Shown here piece by piece: positions 23,446 to 35,514 of a DNA stretch of 64,000 bases. The position numbers and the translations under genes were made by a program. Source of the DNA: Salvator merianae (lineage: Eukaryota; Chordata; Lepidosauria; Squamata; Teiidae); NCBI GenBank assembly GCA_003586115.2, contig QVOM02000073.1, positions 32,356,468 to 32,420,467 of the forward strand, read 5' to 3'. The first letter of the stretch is position 1. Each line of letters opens with the position of its first letter. The notes beneath the pieces were generated by a model that was given only the letters and a program-made list of their open reading frames with translations, searched no databases and was not told where the DNA came from.

Positions 23446-23631
23446 AGGCTGTATCCATCCATATTTAAAAAAGCAGTTCAAATATAGGTCAGAGATGGTA
23501 GCTGCCATACACTAATGTTCCCATTCTAATTCTCATCCACATTAAAGGTAGAATGAAATGGGAACAGTAGCCATCATGTGCTTCATCTTCTAAGACACTT
23601 TTGAGCTACTTTTTCAATGTGGATGCAGTCT
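23446..23631. mobile_element. Short inverted-repeat element nested in the RTE relic (insertion 1)
   Basis: Left end GGCTGTATCCATCC then TTAAAAAAGCAGTTC pairs with right end GAGCTACTTTTTCAATG then GGATGCAGTC. On the LINE strand its removal joins HALKKL to TDRSNKYDLFVAF in one frame, as expected for an intact RTE. TA (or CTA on the LINE strand) flanks both sides, a probable 2-3 bp target duplication. The body is non-coding. Ends resemble the GGGCTGCATTCACATG family but the family is not certain. Confidence 0.7.
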
Positions 23632-23779
23632 AGTTTCTTTAAGGCATGAATGTGATCTATTGTGCTGTAACCACTCTGAAAAGCAGTTTGTTTTTATGGC
23701 TGGGTCATATCCAGCTGTTGTGCTAGGCAATGCGTCATTATGTCAGTGAAGATTTTGTAAATCACTGGGTGAAGACTAA

Positions 23780-23933
23780 TAGGCAGCAGCGGGTGGGTGT
23801 TCAGAACCCAGACCCAGGCCACTGGGCAGCAGCCTGCTGCAACAGTATGGAGGCCCAGAGGCCCCGCAAACAGTGATCGCCCCCTTCCCATGGGTTCCGA
23901 ACACCCACCTTTAAAGTGACAGGCTGCTGCTGC
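23780..23933. mobile_element. GC-rich fold-back element nested in the RTE relic (insertion 2)
   Basis: Left arm GCAGCAGCGGGTGGGTGTTC then AGAACCC (about 23785-23809) is inverted at the right as GGGTTCCGAACACCCACC ... GCTGCTGCTGC (about 23892-23933). The 154-bp block is far more GC-rich than the LINE around it. TAA occurs directly outside both ends (23777-23779 and 23934-23936). Deleting the block plus one TAA gives PVSLHPVIYKIF in a continuous frame. A 3-bp TWA target fits PIF/Harbinger-type elements; that assignment is inference. Confidence 0.75.
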
Positions 23934-24120
23934 TAACAGGTCCGCAGTTCTGAAATGCTGCCATCTTTTTTGTGAAGTAGGATCACTATACCACTGACCC
24001 AGGCTGCAGGAAGCTTTGCTTCATTGAGATATCTTCTAAACAACAACTTCTTCAGTTTCTTTCCCACTTATCATCAAAATGTCTACTGCAATTCCATCTT
24101 CACCCAAGAATTCCATAGAT

Positions 24121-26203
24121 TGCTACCTATATGATAAGAAATGGATCTGGCTAGCTATGTCACATAATGCTTAATTCTGGCATAACTCCATAGGAGAGAT
24201 GAGTGAATGACTCTAAAAGGATCCAAACTTCTTCCAGTCTAACCAAAATGACAGCTAATTTCACATATATCAGCTGTTTCCTAGAAATTCAAAAGAAGGT
24301 GGGGCTAACAAATATTGGAAGCCATAGTGCCATTCTTCACACAGAATTTTGGCATCTAATGTCTGACAAAAGCAGAAGTTGTTTACAAAAATGATCTCCC
24401 TGAATAAGCAAGACTACTATTTTTCTTGCATGACAAAGAATAACACAGATTGAAAATTTTTCAGTTCCACAGTCTTGTATTAAGTCTTGCTCCAATATCA
24501 CTTCTGCGGCCTTGTGAGTGGATTTTGACAAAAGGTGAAGCTACAGTTCAATCTTTTCCTAGGCCTTCAAATTCCATTTATTTCATTATTTTGAATATTT
24601 AAACTGAACTCACATAACTCCTTTATTTTTATACATGTTAAATTGTTTAACAGATTTAGATACTATAGGTAACTACAAAAAGACCAGCTCATATGTTAAC
24701 AAAGTAGTGTAAGAGTTGCTAATGTTCAAGAATTTCAGGACTAGCACAATATAGATAGATGAAGAATCTGCCCCTGACTTTCTATTCTATCAGTTGTAGC
24801 CAGCAAAACCAACAGTCATTTGCAATGAAAACTGTAGGAAAATCTATGGAGCTGTTAGTTCCTAAGCTCTGATCCAGTTAACAAATAGCACTATCCTTTT
24901 CTATCCAAGCACCTTTCTAACTAGAAAATATTAGTATGCATAAGAAAACACACTTGACTGGTTGCCACCCATATATTACTTCCATGTACTCCTGAAGGAA
25001 TGGAGAAATAACATATACTGGCTTGAGCTTAAAATAGTCATGGTAAATGTATATCTGAAAATATTTAACCCTGACTTTCAATCTGATCCTCTTTTCATCA
25101 CAACTTATAAAAGACTGTAATAATGCTAACATATCACAGCATATGACACAGCAGAAAAACAGAAGCAGGCAAACTCAAAATACAGTAAGCCTGCATTTAA
25201 CAAAGCACCATGGAAGAGACATTTTAATTAAAATGACTAGCAGCTTGTCTTTTCATCACTGGAACTGCTGAAGAGCAAAAGGAAGCTGTGAGGAAAGGTG
25301 TAGTTTTGCATGCTGTTTCTTGTTCCTAAAAACATAATTTGATATTGGAATCCTTCAGTCTTGAAGACACAATGGAAAGAACCTGGGCATGAAGGCATGG
25401 AAACTCTGAGCTGCCAAAGCATTAGAGTTTGCCATCTCAGCAAATCTGTCATTTAGCTGCTGGGAAGGTAACATGAAGTCCAACCAACACATCCAGGACT
25501 CCACTCCGGATTTTCTGTCAGGGTATACTTAGGGTGCCTTCATATTTCACAAAAATATTTCACTGTATTCCATAATTTCGAAATTAATGGCTTTTACAAC
25601 AGTCACACATTGTACTCTCACAAAAGAAAAATAGTGTGTGGTCAGCTGGTAAGGTATGGCAATTATGCTAGGATGTCGAGAAACTCCTGTGCATGTGATC
25701 TGCCCCCTCTACCTACTTCTGTATTGGCTGAATGGGGAACCAATAAGATGCAGTTATGGGTTTCTGGAACTTTGAAGTTCAGGCTGCATTTGTGCATGTA
25801 TTCTTGAAAGTTCTCACCCAATAAATCCAAACGGGAGGGTGCTTTTGTAATAAGAAACTTTGCACTGTGAAAGTCCTTTCCCCCCGCAATATATTTATTA
25901 TACTACAGTGCCTCGAAATTTTGGAATACTTAAGTGACACAGGTTAGCACATCTGACAATTCAAGAATAATTTCACAATAATTATGCTAAAAATAACCTG
26001 TCTGGATGCAGCCTTTCCCTTTTCCAAGGCACTCCTAAGGCCTTTTACCCATATCTGGGAATACCCAGTGAGCTTCCATAGTTGAGTGAGGCTCATAACC
26101 AAGGGAATTCTGAAATACAGGGCCTGTTTCCACCTTATGGCCTGGTATAGTATGGGAATGGTATAGTTATACAATACCAGGCTGGAAAGGATCAGACACA
26201 GAG
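24121..26203. other. Unassigned AT-rich noncoding sequence
   Basis: No gene or clear repeat copy recognised. All frames are short. Confidence 0.5.
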
Positions 26204-26381
26204 GCCCTTTCTGCACTTGGCTTTATTCTGGATCATATCCCAGAACAGGGACCTGCTATCCACATGCTAGTGGAGTTTACAGCAGGCCCTGCATGGGGCC
26301 TGCCATGGTTCCTACTAGCATGCAGATGGCAGGTCCCTATTACAGGATATAATCTGGTATGAGACCAAGTGCAGAAAGGGC
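26204..26381. mobile_element. 178-bp fold-back DNA element with perfect 17-bp inverted ends
   Basis: Left end GCCCTTTCTGCACTTGG (26204-26220) is the exact reverse complement of the right end CCAAGTGCAGAAAGGGC (26365-26381). CAGAG flanks both sides (26199-26203 and 26382-26386). Pairing does not stop at the ends: TCTGG-ATCATATCC / GGATATAATCTGG, AGGGACCTGCTATC / GATGGCAGGTCCCT and ACATGCTAGT / ACTAGCATGC pair in order, so most of the element can fold into one long hairpin with its centre near 26292. It has no coding capacity. Same end type as 7.4, 42.7, 45.8 and 52.5 kb. Confidence 0.85.
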
Positions 26382-28987
26382 CAGAGGTGGCCAGGCACAC
26401 TCCAAGGGCTAGTAACAGCCCAAAACTGACCACCAGCACTTGAAGTGTGGATGGCCAGACTACAGCAGGCCGGGTTGCCAGGGCAACAACTGTGGCAACA
26501 TTTGGCACACCCCCAGACATTGCCAAGGTGATAGGGATGTAGCATGCAGCCATGCCGCCCACTTACAGCACCACATGAGGAAGAGAGTGCAAATGTTGCT
26601 GACCAGGAGCAATCCGACTGCTCCCAGTCAAGCTGTGGACAGCATTTTAGTTGTCCATAGCTAATAACATCCAGGAGCAGTTGAAAGCGCTCTGGGATGT
26701 GGCAGCAGCAGCATGCGGATGGGCCTTTCTAGTGAGAGTCCAATCAGTTACTAGCAGGTAAATGTGGACAGGTCCATAGACCTGTGCTCTTAACCACTAC
26801 AAGGCCATTAGAAGACCAAAAGCATAACTACTCTCCTAAATACAGATAACTCCGACAACTGACTGCTATTTATAAATAGGATTTTATAGTATTTTCATGA
26901 ACACTTATATTTAAAGATTCTGGTGTTTTTTTATTGGCATGATAATTAAGGCAGCACTATCCAATGAAAGGCCAGGAATATTCTGCACAATGTAATCAAT
27001 TCACAAGCAAAAGTATAATTTCTCTATTGAGCTTGTAACTAAAGAAGAGAGACATTTCTAAGAAAACAGTTACAAGACATCTATTTTATGTATATCTATC
27101 AATACTATCCTAAGAAACAGAAATGTGAGTTGCTATTTTCAATAGGCATAATAGGCATTTTTCACAAAGTCTAATTTATCAAGTCCTACAAAGCAACAAT
27201 ACAAAATATAATTATTCTATGATCTGTTGTGAAGGATTCCGCAAAGGACTTAAAAACAACAATCTGCTTATAAAACTTTACATCTTTGTGTTTCCATGAT
27301 AAGTTCAAATCAATAGTAAAAGTAACAATAATGTGCATGTAGGTATTGAAGGCACTTAAATATAAAGCCAGTTGAGTATACAGAAAGTCAACTAAAGCAC
27401 ATCATCAGTAGCAAATCCAGCCTAAAGAATTGTTAAATCTTGACTTGCTTATTTTGATTTAACTAAATCAGCTCTTCAGTTTCAAAGAAAGATCATAGGC
27501 ATTTCACATGATCTCATGATCAGCAATGAATTAAAAACTGAATGAACAAATGTCTCAAAAGCATTCCTTTCTATTTTCTTTTTTCAATTAATGTTCTCTG
27601 TTTAGGTAGTCAGCATACTATTTCTAAGAAGTTAGAAGCAAGCAACTCTGTCAGACTGTAAAGCTATATTGAATTATCACAATAAAAGAGAATTAACTGA
27701 GATTGTAAAGTTGCTTTTAGTAGCCATTTAATACTAAGCTTAAAATGGAAGACCACTAGGTTTCTAATTTTACTATGAATTATACAAATAAAGAATAAAA
27801 ATCACTGGAAACAAAGCTTCAACTCTCGTTAGATTATAATTTTGAATGTTCTACTCTGACAAAACAATTAATCACTACCAATATTTAAAGCTTCTGGAAC
27901 CTTTCCATCTTGTCACCACTGAAGAACTTTATGTATCCTAAGTCATTAAAAACATGAATACTCTTTTCAAGAAATATGGTCTTCCCTTGTTGAATGTTTT
28001 GTCAAATCTACATTTTTCAAATTGGCCAGACTTAAAAGTATTTCACTGGTGGTTCAAAAAATATATCTTTAGATAGGTTAGTAATAACAGAAGGTTAAGT
28101 TAGAAATTAATCCATGATATTGAGATTTTATGTTAGACACATGGAATGATACTAGATTTATAACTTTGTTTTAGTTATTGGTTGTTTTACTATACCGTAA
28201 TAATTTTTATTACATAATAAAATATATTTAAAAAAATGAGGAGAATCCATAAGCAGCATGGATTGCCAACTAAATTATCCATACCTGCTAATGTATTTGC
28301 TCCTCATTTACTTGTTTACCACATATGTTTGTTTTTGCTCATTCTGAATAAATAGGTAAAGAAAGTGGAATATTAACTGGCTAAGATAAGGTACATTAAT
28401 GAGTTTAGGAAGACTTCTAAAATTAAATTGCTATATTTTTTTAAAAAAATAAACAATGATCCAAATTTGCTCAGAAGCAATTGAATATCTGATCCAAGAT
28501 GATGATGAAGGTGATCCAATAGGCAAGGTTTCTGGTCCCTGCTTCAGCTGGGTCTCTTTGCATCTACCACATCCTTTCCTGGACAAATATAAGAATTATT
28601 TTAGATTTCAGATATGGTTATTTCTATCATGATCACCAATGGTCTACTTTTCTTTTTCCTGTTGCCTTTGATTTGCCCACCACATAAATAAGCTTTGTTA
28701 TTATTTTATTTTAGCTACTGTACATGATGCTTAGCATATTGGTTTGAATGATCTTGGGAACTTTTGTTGAAAAGACAGCAGATAAATAAACAATATCACA
28801 CAAATGGACTACATTTATCCATTAGCTTCAAATGACTAACCTACGCATCTACGACATTAATCCAACTGAAATGTAGTAAATGTCTCATTATTCACAAACA
28901 TTCTGTTCTGAGGAAAACTCTACAAATGTGAAAACTCACAAATGATAACGCAACTGGAAACCTGGAATTTCGCATCTACTTCAGTAA
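26382..28987. other. GC-richer shoulder (to about 26780), then quiet AT-rich sequence
   Basis: 26390-26780 is GC-richer with overlapping meaningless frames on both strands and may be part of another DNA element next to the fold-back copy. 26800-28987 is AT-rich, with very few open frames and no recognised repeat. Confidence 0.45.
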
Positions 28988-28988
28988 T

Positions 28989-29012
28989 AAACCAAACCAA
29001 ACCAAACCAAAT
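28989..29012. repeat. (AACCA)n microsatellite
   Basis: About four to five units of ACCAA in tandem, the last one altered. Confidence 0.9.
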
Positions 29013-30654
29013 CAAAAACACATTGGAAATAATACATATAACCATAAACATAATTAAAGTATGACATATTTATAATTAAATATATAAAAATGACTCTTAT
29101 TTGAAATAACAAGCAGAGATGTGCAAAACACTTAGCAAGCTTTGCCTTAGGAATGAGTGAGTGCTCATCTTACTTTATCTTGTTCCTGCATACCCCTCTA
29201 GCCTTGTTGGAGACTGAGGGGTGGTCTTATCCATCACTGTAGCAATATTGTCTTCTAGAGGCCTGGCAGGGGTTAGAGAAAGACCGCAAATCATGTGGCA
29301 CCATACACAGCATAACACAAGTTTCTCTGCCCCTCCAGTTAGGAAAAAACTGCTCACAAAATGGCATCCAGATCCTCACTCTAATATGGACTTGAAATTG
29401 GGAGTGCACACAGAGCAGGTGAATACAAGCAGGCACAACTGACAATTTAATTGCTGATCGTGTGACATATTTATTCAACAATGGGCTTGAGGTTCCAGCT
29501 CCACAGCTTTATCATAGTGAGGTAACTTTAACCCTGGTCATAGACTAACAGGTTTTTAACCATTCAGTAGCAAGCAGACCCATGCACAGAGAGAACTCAG
29601 ATTTTATATGTTGGTAAAAATACCATGTCAGTCTTATTAGTTAGTCTAAAGGTAATTACCTATGATATAAAAACTAAAATCCATGCATTAAAACAGTAAC
29701 ACTTGCTAAAAATCTCAATAAACATTCAGTCAAAGAATGACTCTACCACAAACAAAAAACAAAACCCACATATGTGTTCCAGCCACATGCTGTTAACAGA
29801 GTCAAGAGTCTGTCATATTTCAGTGGAGATGCCACACTGTAAATGTGCTACAGCAGAAATGGGTTTTCCCCATTTTACTCCACATGTTATGTGAACCTGT
29901 AAGGTTCATGCATAGATCAGAAGGATCAGGCAAATCTAAACTGCATACTTCCACAATATTTTTTAGAGGGAAGATAACATGACTGCAAGAAGATTAGGTT
30001 CTTTTGCATGCTACCACTGCTGTAATGTTATCTGTACAAATGATAATACAATTGATAAAAGGCCATTTGACCACACTTGGGCAGGTCATGTAGAAGGGTC
30101 CAAATAAGACAGATCTACTCAATTACTTAGCTAGGTCCCCTGGGTGCTCTGGAAAGGTGCAGGAGACCACTTTAATGCCTATGTCATATCAGGATTCATA
30201 CTAAAGGCAAAATTTGAAATAGATCAATATCAAGCGAAACATGTGAAAAAGGGAAAGCTGTAAGAGGCATACTCTTTCGTTGCATGTGCAATCACTTGAC
30301 ATGCACTGTACTACTGAGACCCAGGCTGATGAGCTGGCAGTTTCTTGTCTCACTCAGTTCTGTTCACACTAGCAAGGCTGGGTGACGAGGGAGAGTTGTT
30401 GTACTCCACAGGAAATCCACCTTTCTTGATTGTACCAATATGTAAAAGGTTTAACACTATAGCTGTACATACTCTTGACTTAGTCTTTGCTATAGAGTGG
30501 GTTGGTAAGCAACCATTGATAGGGGACTAGTGGTAAGGCCATTGCCATGGTTGGAACATGTGCTGGGGTGCAGGCCATATTGAGGCAGACAAACCACAAA
30601 GACTTATGAAGCTGACTGGCTCCTAAATGAACTGGGGGATTGTATCCTATCTAT
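29013..30654. other. Unassigned noncoding sequence
   Basis: No gene recognised. Overlapping frames on both strands at 29175-29481 have no known motifs. AGAGATGTGCAAAAC at about 29115 recurs in similar form at about 45558 (AGAGATGTGCCAAAC), perhaps two scraps of one repeat. Confidence 0.45.
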
Positions 30655-30712
30655 TGATGTATTTATTTACATTTTTATACCCTAAGGTCTCAGCCTGCTT
30701 ATAATAAATGGA
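30655..30712 (-). mobile_element. L2/CR1-like LINE/SINE tail, minus strand
   Basis: Read on the minus strand: TTATAAGCAGGCTGAGACC, then TTAGGGTATAAAAATG and AAATAAATAC, the usual hairpin and short-repeat tail. Only the tail is preserved. Confidence 0.5.
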
Positions 30713-30812
30713 TGAGGCCTTGATCTTGCTCTGCAACTGCAAGATAAGCGTGGCTATAGATATGATTACGTTCAAGCACCCTGGATGCTACAGCAGAACC
30801 TATGAAGCACGT

Positions 30813-30880
30813 AGAGCTGCATCCAGACGTCACTTACTCTACTATGGATATTCTGAAATAAAGCATGGTTATTGTTCCAA
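30813..30880. mobile_element. End of a DNA element, family 'AGCTGCATYCAGACRTCACTTA'
   Basis: AGAGCTGCATCCAGACGTCA then CTTACTCTACT, GGATATTCTGAAATAAAGCA and TGG match, in opposite orientation, the segment 61388-61465 (reverse complement AAGCTGCATTCAGACATCAC then TTATTTATTCT, GGATATTTTAGGGTAAAGCA and TCC). Two copies with one shared terminal sequence point to a transposable element end. The other end of this copy was not found. Confidence 0.55.
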
Positions 30881-31357
30881 GCAAGCCGAAGAGTTCCTTC
30901 CAATCCCATTCCCATTCCATGTGTAATCTGGTCCTGCTTTGCATCTGACTGCACTGTAAAAGGCAACAATGTGAAAAGTGTAAGAATTTTTTTCTGTCAC
31001 CCTTTTTCCAGAGCATCTTGGCCTCTGGAACTGTGCCCATTGATTGACAGTGATCCTAAGCATCATTCCTGGCTCCAGCTAGAGATGGGATATTTTGTAT
31101 GCAGGTAATGTCTTTTATAACCGGGCTATGATATTTTCTTAATATCATATGACAATTGACTTATAAGAATGACCCACTCAGATTAAATATTAATGGTGAA
31201 AAGTCCATATTGCTTCACAGCATCCCAAACACGGTGCTTTTTTAACCAGAAATAAGCAATCTGTTCTGTGTGAACAAGTCCTAGGAAGGTTGTACTGGAG
31301 AAAACTCAGGACAGTGAAGCAAAAAGGTGACAGTGATTTTAGGAAATAATGAAAAAG

Positions 31358-31445
31358 AAAATTGGTTTATTTATATAAATATTTCTATACCACTTAATAT
31401 AAAGGAATGTCAAAGCAGTTTACAAAAAAGTAGGCATTAAAAACA
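31358..31445 (-). mobile_element. L2/CR1-like LINE/SINE tail, minus strand
   Basis: On the minus strand: TTGTAAACTGCTTTGACATT, then AAGTGGTATAGAAATATTT and AAATAAACC, a typical 3' tail. Nothing of the coding part is recognised. Confidence 0.5.
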
Positions 31446-31464
31446 AAGATAAAAGCAATTCAAA

Positions 31465-31600
31465 GATGTAGCTGTTAGTCTGAATCAGTATAGCAAGGGG
31501 GTCTAGCAGCACCTTAGAGACGAAGAAAGAGAAAGAAGTTGCTGGTATGAGCTTTTGTGGATTAAGCCTACTTGATCAGATGCATGATAAAAGCAGATTA
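31465..31600 (+). mobile_element. Reptile-type interspersed repeat fragment
   Basis: The phrases GTAGCTGTTAGTCTGAATCA, TAGCAGCACCTTAGAGACGA, GGTATGAGCTTTTGTGGATT and CTACTTGATCAGATGCATGA occur in order. This is a very widespread repeat in turtles and squamates that I recognise by its wording but cannot name with certainty. Confidence 0.6.
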
Positions 31601-32369
31601 AGATATACAAGCAATCAAAGTAACATTTTTTAAAAATTAAAGTTTTATTACGAGGAGAAGAAAGCCAGTTTGGAAATGCCGATCATAATTGTTCAGCTGT
31701 GAAAATTCAGAAACTTAGAAGGCATTCCAAACTTTTCACATCTAATGGTGAATGAACTGAATATGACTGTACTATGATAACGTATGTCTGAATTCAAATG
31801 AGAATTCAGAAGTATTTATAAGTCGTATGAAGGCTAATCTGATATATTCATTAAGTGTTCCCACCTCCTGATTATCAACATTCCAGGCTATTTCTGTACA
31901 AATAGAGCACAGGTGTTCTGCATCACAGAAAACAGCTACAGAGGGTACACATCTCAATTTTCCTATATGTATGGCAGAGTCCAATTGATGATCTTACTAA
32001 ATACACAGTCAGTTTTTGAGTTCACCCTGTAACTGCTGCACTTCATTTGTAAAACAACGGTTCTAGCACTTGAGCCTGTCTGCAAGTCTTGAGCTTTGAC
32101 CTGACCTGAATCATTCATCCAGCTCAGAGTTGTACAAAGGCTTATTGTGGTTACTCAGGGAAAAGGAAGAGACACTAAATAAATGCCCTCTATGTAATCA
32201 CTGTAAATATTACACAGAGGTGTCTTGACGAGCAGTAGCTCAGATAAAGCTGTCAGATGATCGGAGTCAGTGGGAATGCTGACTATTCCACATTGTGACA
32301 CAGAAGGCTACAGCTAGTATAAGCAATATTATTTATAGTATAGGAACACATATAATCAACTGAGCATTG

Positions 32370-32486
32370 TTTTTGTTAGGTACCATCAAGTCGGAGCTTA
32401 TTCCCTGATATGTGCCATTACTCTGTTTTGGGAAATGATAGGAATTGAACCTGTGACTCTGTGACTCCCACTGAGCCGTGTTCACT
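32370..32486 (-). mobile_element. tRNA-derived SINE, copy 2, minus strand
   Basis: Read on the minus strand: an A-box-like CGGCTCAGTGGG (about 32470-32481), a B-box-like CACAGGTTCAATTCC (about 32442-32456) and the body end CTCCGACTTGATGGTACCT (about 32379-32397), matching the other copies (CAGCTTGATGGTATCC). The middle of the body is deleted, so it is shorter than the copies at 17.9 and 34.65 kb. Confidence 0.65.
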
Positions 32487-33325
32487 TCATGGTTCAGGAG
32501 TTACGAACAGAAGTTGCGGGGAGGCATTCCTGGCAGCGCTTTAGGAAGACTACACTAAGGAAAATGCTAAGTCAGTAGTGCTCTTCAAAGAAGGGATGGG
32601 CTGATCATGCACCTGCTGCTGCTCCCAGCTGCACTAAGATTGCAGCCAAGGAACTTTTGTTTCCTAGCCGCTAAGGTGATGGCCCAGGAAATGGCCCTGT
32701 GGCTCTTCCTACAACTCAGTTATTATACCGCTGCAATGAGCACTTACAGTGGGATGGCAGCTTGCTAAGTGCAGGTTTATGCAGACGCCACACTTAGCTA
32801 ACGCACCCACCATGGTATGGGGGAGCAGGAATGTGCAATGTCTGCACCCTCAGTGGACTGTCACAAACCTGCTTCCTGGTAAACCTAACATGTCTTTAAC
32901 CTTCATCAGTATAGGTGAAAATCATGGAGTTTGTGCACAGCGGCATTGTCGGGTATCCCTCTTGTTTTTAATCTTTGCCACCAAACCATATAATATATTG
33001 TCTTGACTTCTGTAGCTATTTCTCACTTTGGGGGATTCTACACTTGTCAAGTTATACATGGTCATCATATTTTTTGAACTGCACATAAAAAATACACTTT
33101 CATTTGGCTGAAGCACAAAGTTACCCCAGCCTTATTGATGAGGATTAATAATGAGTACGGAACCTAAACACACCGATTAAAGTGTTTCTCACAACTGTGT
33201 TGTCAAACTATAAAACATTCCAGATTATTTTTTCCTGTGCATTGCTAAAGACAAAAATAAAATATGGCAACAGGAATAATCCTAAGCAGTGTACTGCTCA
33301 CCCAAATTTTGTGTTCCTACATTAA
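32487..33325. other. Unassigned noncoding sequence
   Basis: 32520-32960 is GC-richer with short frames and no recognised motif; it could be an old DNA element. The remainder is AT-rich. Confidence 0.45.
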
Positions 33326-33342
33326 AGGAAAGAAAGGAAGGA

Positions 33343-33381
<39 letters not shown>

Positions 33382-33390
33382 GGAAAGGAG
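33326..33390. repeat. (GAAA)n microsatellite
   Basis: Interrupted GGAA/GAAA units lead into an almost pure GAAA run (about 33341-33380), flanked by GGGAAAGGAGG. All-purine on the plus strand. Confidence 0.97.
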
Positions 33391-34649
33391 GAAGAAACCA
33401 GCCTACTCTGATACAGATGAAAACAATTTGAACTAATTTTTTAGGGAAAATAATGGTAAGTGTTCAATATGGTACCATTCAAAAATATATATAGTTGATT
33501 TATGGTGGTCACCTGGGGGAAGTATTGCTCTATAATAATGGAGATAACATAAATAGCTGGACATAATTTAGTAATTTATTGGTTATTTAGCATTCAACTA
33601 AAACATTTTCTACAAAGGCTACATCTATACGCTGACAAAGAGCTTGGGAGTGGCCAGATGCCCACCTCCTAACACAACTGACTGTGCTGTACCCCAAATC
33701 CATGCCTGAGTTCCAAAAAGAGTAGCCTCCATAAATTGCTGGACCACCAGCTCTGACAATGCATCATAAACATAGGGTGCAAAGCAGTTGACATGTGGCA
33801 AAGTTCCAGCACTTCTTTCTGTGCTATTCCAGTTTGGTATTTGGATATACAAATAACTAAATGAACATCTGGATGTTTGAAAGGTGGTGGGATGCTGTGG
33901 ACAGCTAGACAATCTCCATCATGCAATCTAGATGGTCTCAGTCTGGCTCAATGTGGATAAAGTGAAAGAAAAGTAATACAACACGGATGTCCTTAAAGGG
34001 ATGAATTATACCTATTTCCAAAAGGAATTTTTTCTAGGATTTAAAGAACTAAATATATTTTTGCATTATCTGAGGAGTGTCACAATGGAGCTAGTCCTGT
34101 AAGCTTTACCAGATTGCACGCTTAATTCTTACTTTGCTATGCCTAGCTTCTACTCTACATTTAATCTCTTTATAATGAGCTTAATCCCATTTGCTGCAAA
34201 GAACAGCTAAATGTCAAAGTAACTGGATAATAGCCTTGGATTTTGTAATTATTTCATTATACCATTATGCTCTCTGTAGAGCCATACACCTACTGTCTGG
34301 CATCATACTAAAACAAGCTTGTAACTCCACTGTCACATGTCACTAATACAGTGAAAATCAGTGCTGTGGGATGTAAAATGAAATATTGAAAAATCCATAA
34401 TACTTGCAATACAGCAGAGACATACAAGGAATTACTATTATTTCTGAAAGATCATAAGCTGATTCCAGGCTCGTGTTTTAAGGGACACCATACCCTGTAT
34501 TACCACCAGTACAGTTTTAAGTTAGGCAACAGGTTTATGAGTTGAAAGTGCCAGCGGAGTATTCAAAATGGGTTTTCTGAAGTGCCCACTGCTATCTCAA
34601 AACTGAAATGCCATCTTTGATCCTGGTTAAACTATACTGTCCAGAAAGA
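33391..34649. other. Unassigned noncoding sequence
   Basis: No gene or clear repeat copy recognised. Two overlapping minus-strand frames at 33625-33926 have no known motifs. Confidence 0.5.
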
Positions 34650-34813
34650 TAGGGTTGCCAGTTCAATCCCCAGCCTCTCCGCAGAAGTAGGCAATGACAA
34701 ACCACTTCTGTGTCCCTGCCAAGAAAGCTGCATAGAGATGCCCATGGAGGGCCCCTTGTAGCCATCTAGGAGTCAGCCACAGCTCGGCGGTGCCCAACAA
34801 CAATAATAAAATA
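34650..34813 (+). mobile_element. tRNA-derived SINE, copy 3 (5'-truncated)
   Basis: It starts at a B-box region GCCAGTTCAATCCCC (34657-34671); the A box is missing. The body AATGACAAACCACTTCTG, CTGCCAAGAAAGCTGCA and GTCAGCCACAGCTCGG matches copy 1. It ends in CAACAACAATAATAAAA, a short-repeat tail. Confidence 0.75.
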
Positions 34814-35514
34814 CTGCCATACAATCTACAATTCCTCATGACTAAAATACAAAGGTTAGGAAAGTTGTAGGATTAGGAACTCAATAAAACTGTGTTATAT
34901 GTAGTTCATGACATTTGTACTTGATTTTTCTGCAATAAAGACATTAAATGTCCTATCATGTCAGGCATTTGAGCATAGCTAAAGAATTACAGTAAAGGGC
35001 ATGAGAATTAAAAAAAAAAAAAGAACAAAACCCTGGACATCTTTGGACAAGCATAGGAAAAAAAGTAAGCATTCACATTCTAGCCAGATGAATGCTATTT
35101 TCCCTTCATGTATGTGGAGCAACAGTGACATCCAGGGGAAAAAGAGTGTGATCACAGGTGAACTATTTTATTAAACTACCTTTTACTCAACTATGTTGAT
35201 TTTATAACACCTTACACTTAACCAATCTAGGTTTTGCTGCCTGCTACTCGATAATTCCAGATAGCCTGGGAGAAAACAATTTTGGGTGCAGACTGCCCCT
35301 GTTGCTTGGCCTTTTGATGTGACATTCTACACTAGGAGGACATATGCCTGAACTGATTCCACTGGAAAAGATCTTCATCTATGAACATTCAATGCAAATA
35401 AGGCTTAATTGAAAGAACCAGGAACGGCACTGTCCAATCCATAGCTATGTTGCTCTCTGTCCTGTTGCCTCAAAGGCATGTCCCAAGAATAATATTGAAG
35501 ACAATCACTCTACA
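34814..35514. other. Unassigned noncoding sequence
   Basis: Includes a short A run at about 35011-35022. No gene or repeat family recognised. Confidence 0.5.

Larger units (their letters stand above)
23270..24120 (-). mobile_element. RTE-type LINE reverse-transcriptase relic, interrupted twice
   Basis: Minus-strand frames read in order as an RTE reverse transcriptase: LGEDGIAVDILMISGKETEE (about 24105-24045), RRYLNEAKLPAAWVSGIV and ILLHKKDGS (about 24035-23960), PVSLHPVIYKIFTDIMTH (about 23780-23725, after an insertion), AFQSGYSTIDHIHALKKL (about 23685-23632), then, after a second insertion, DLFVAFIVYEKAFDFVK (about 23425-23370) and a decayed SINIKTI stretch near 23300. In motif A the usual Asp (FIDYEKAFD) is Val, so the enzyme is dead. 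The 5' endonuclease part and the YADD region are not seen. Confidence 0.8.

Noticed and set aside
33615..33970. Possible inverted-repeat element starting GGCTACATCTATACG
   Set aside because: The candidate right end is in direct rather than inverted orientation, so no terminal inverted repeat exists.
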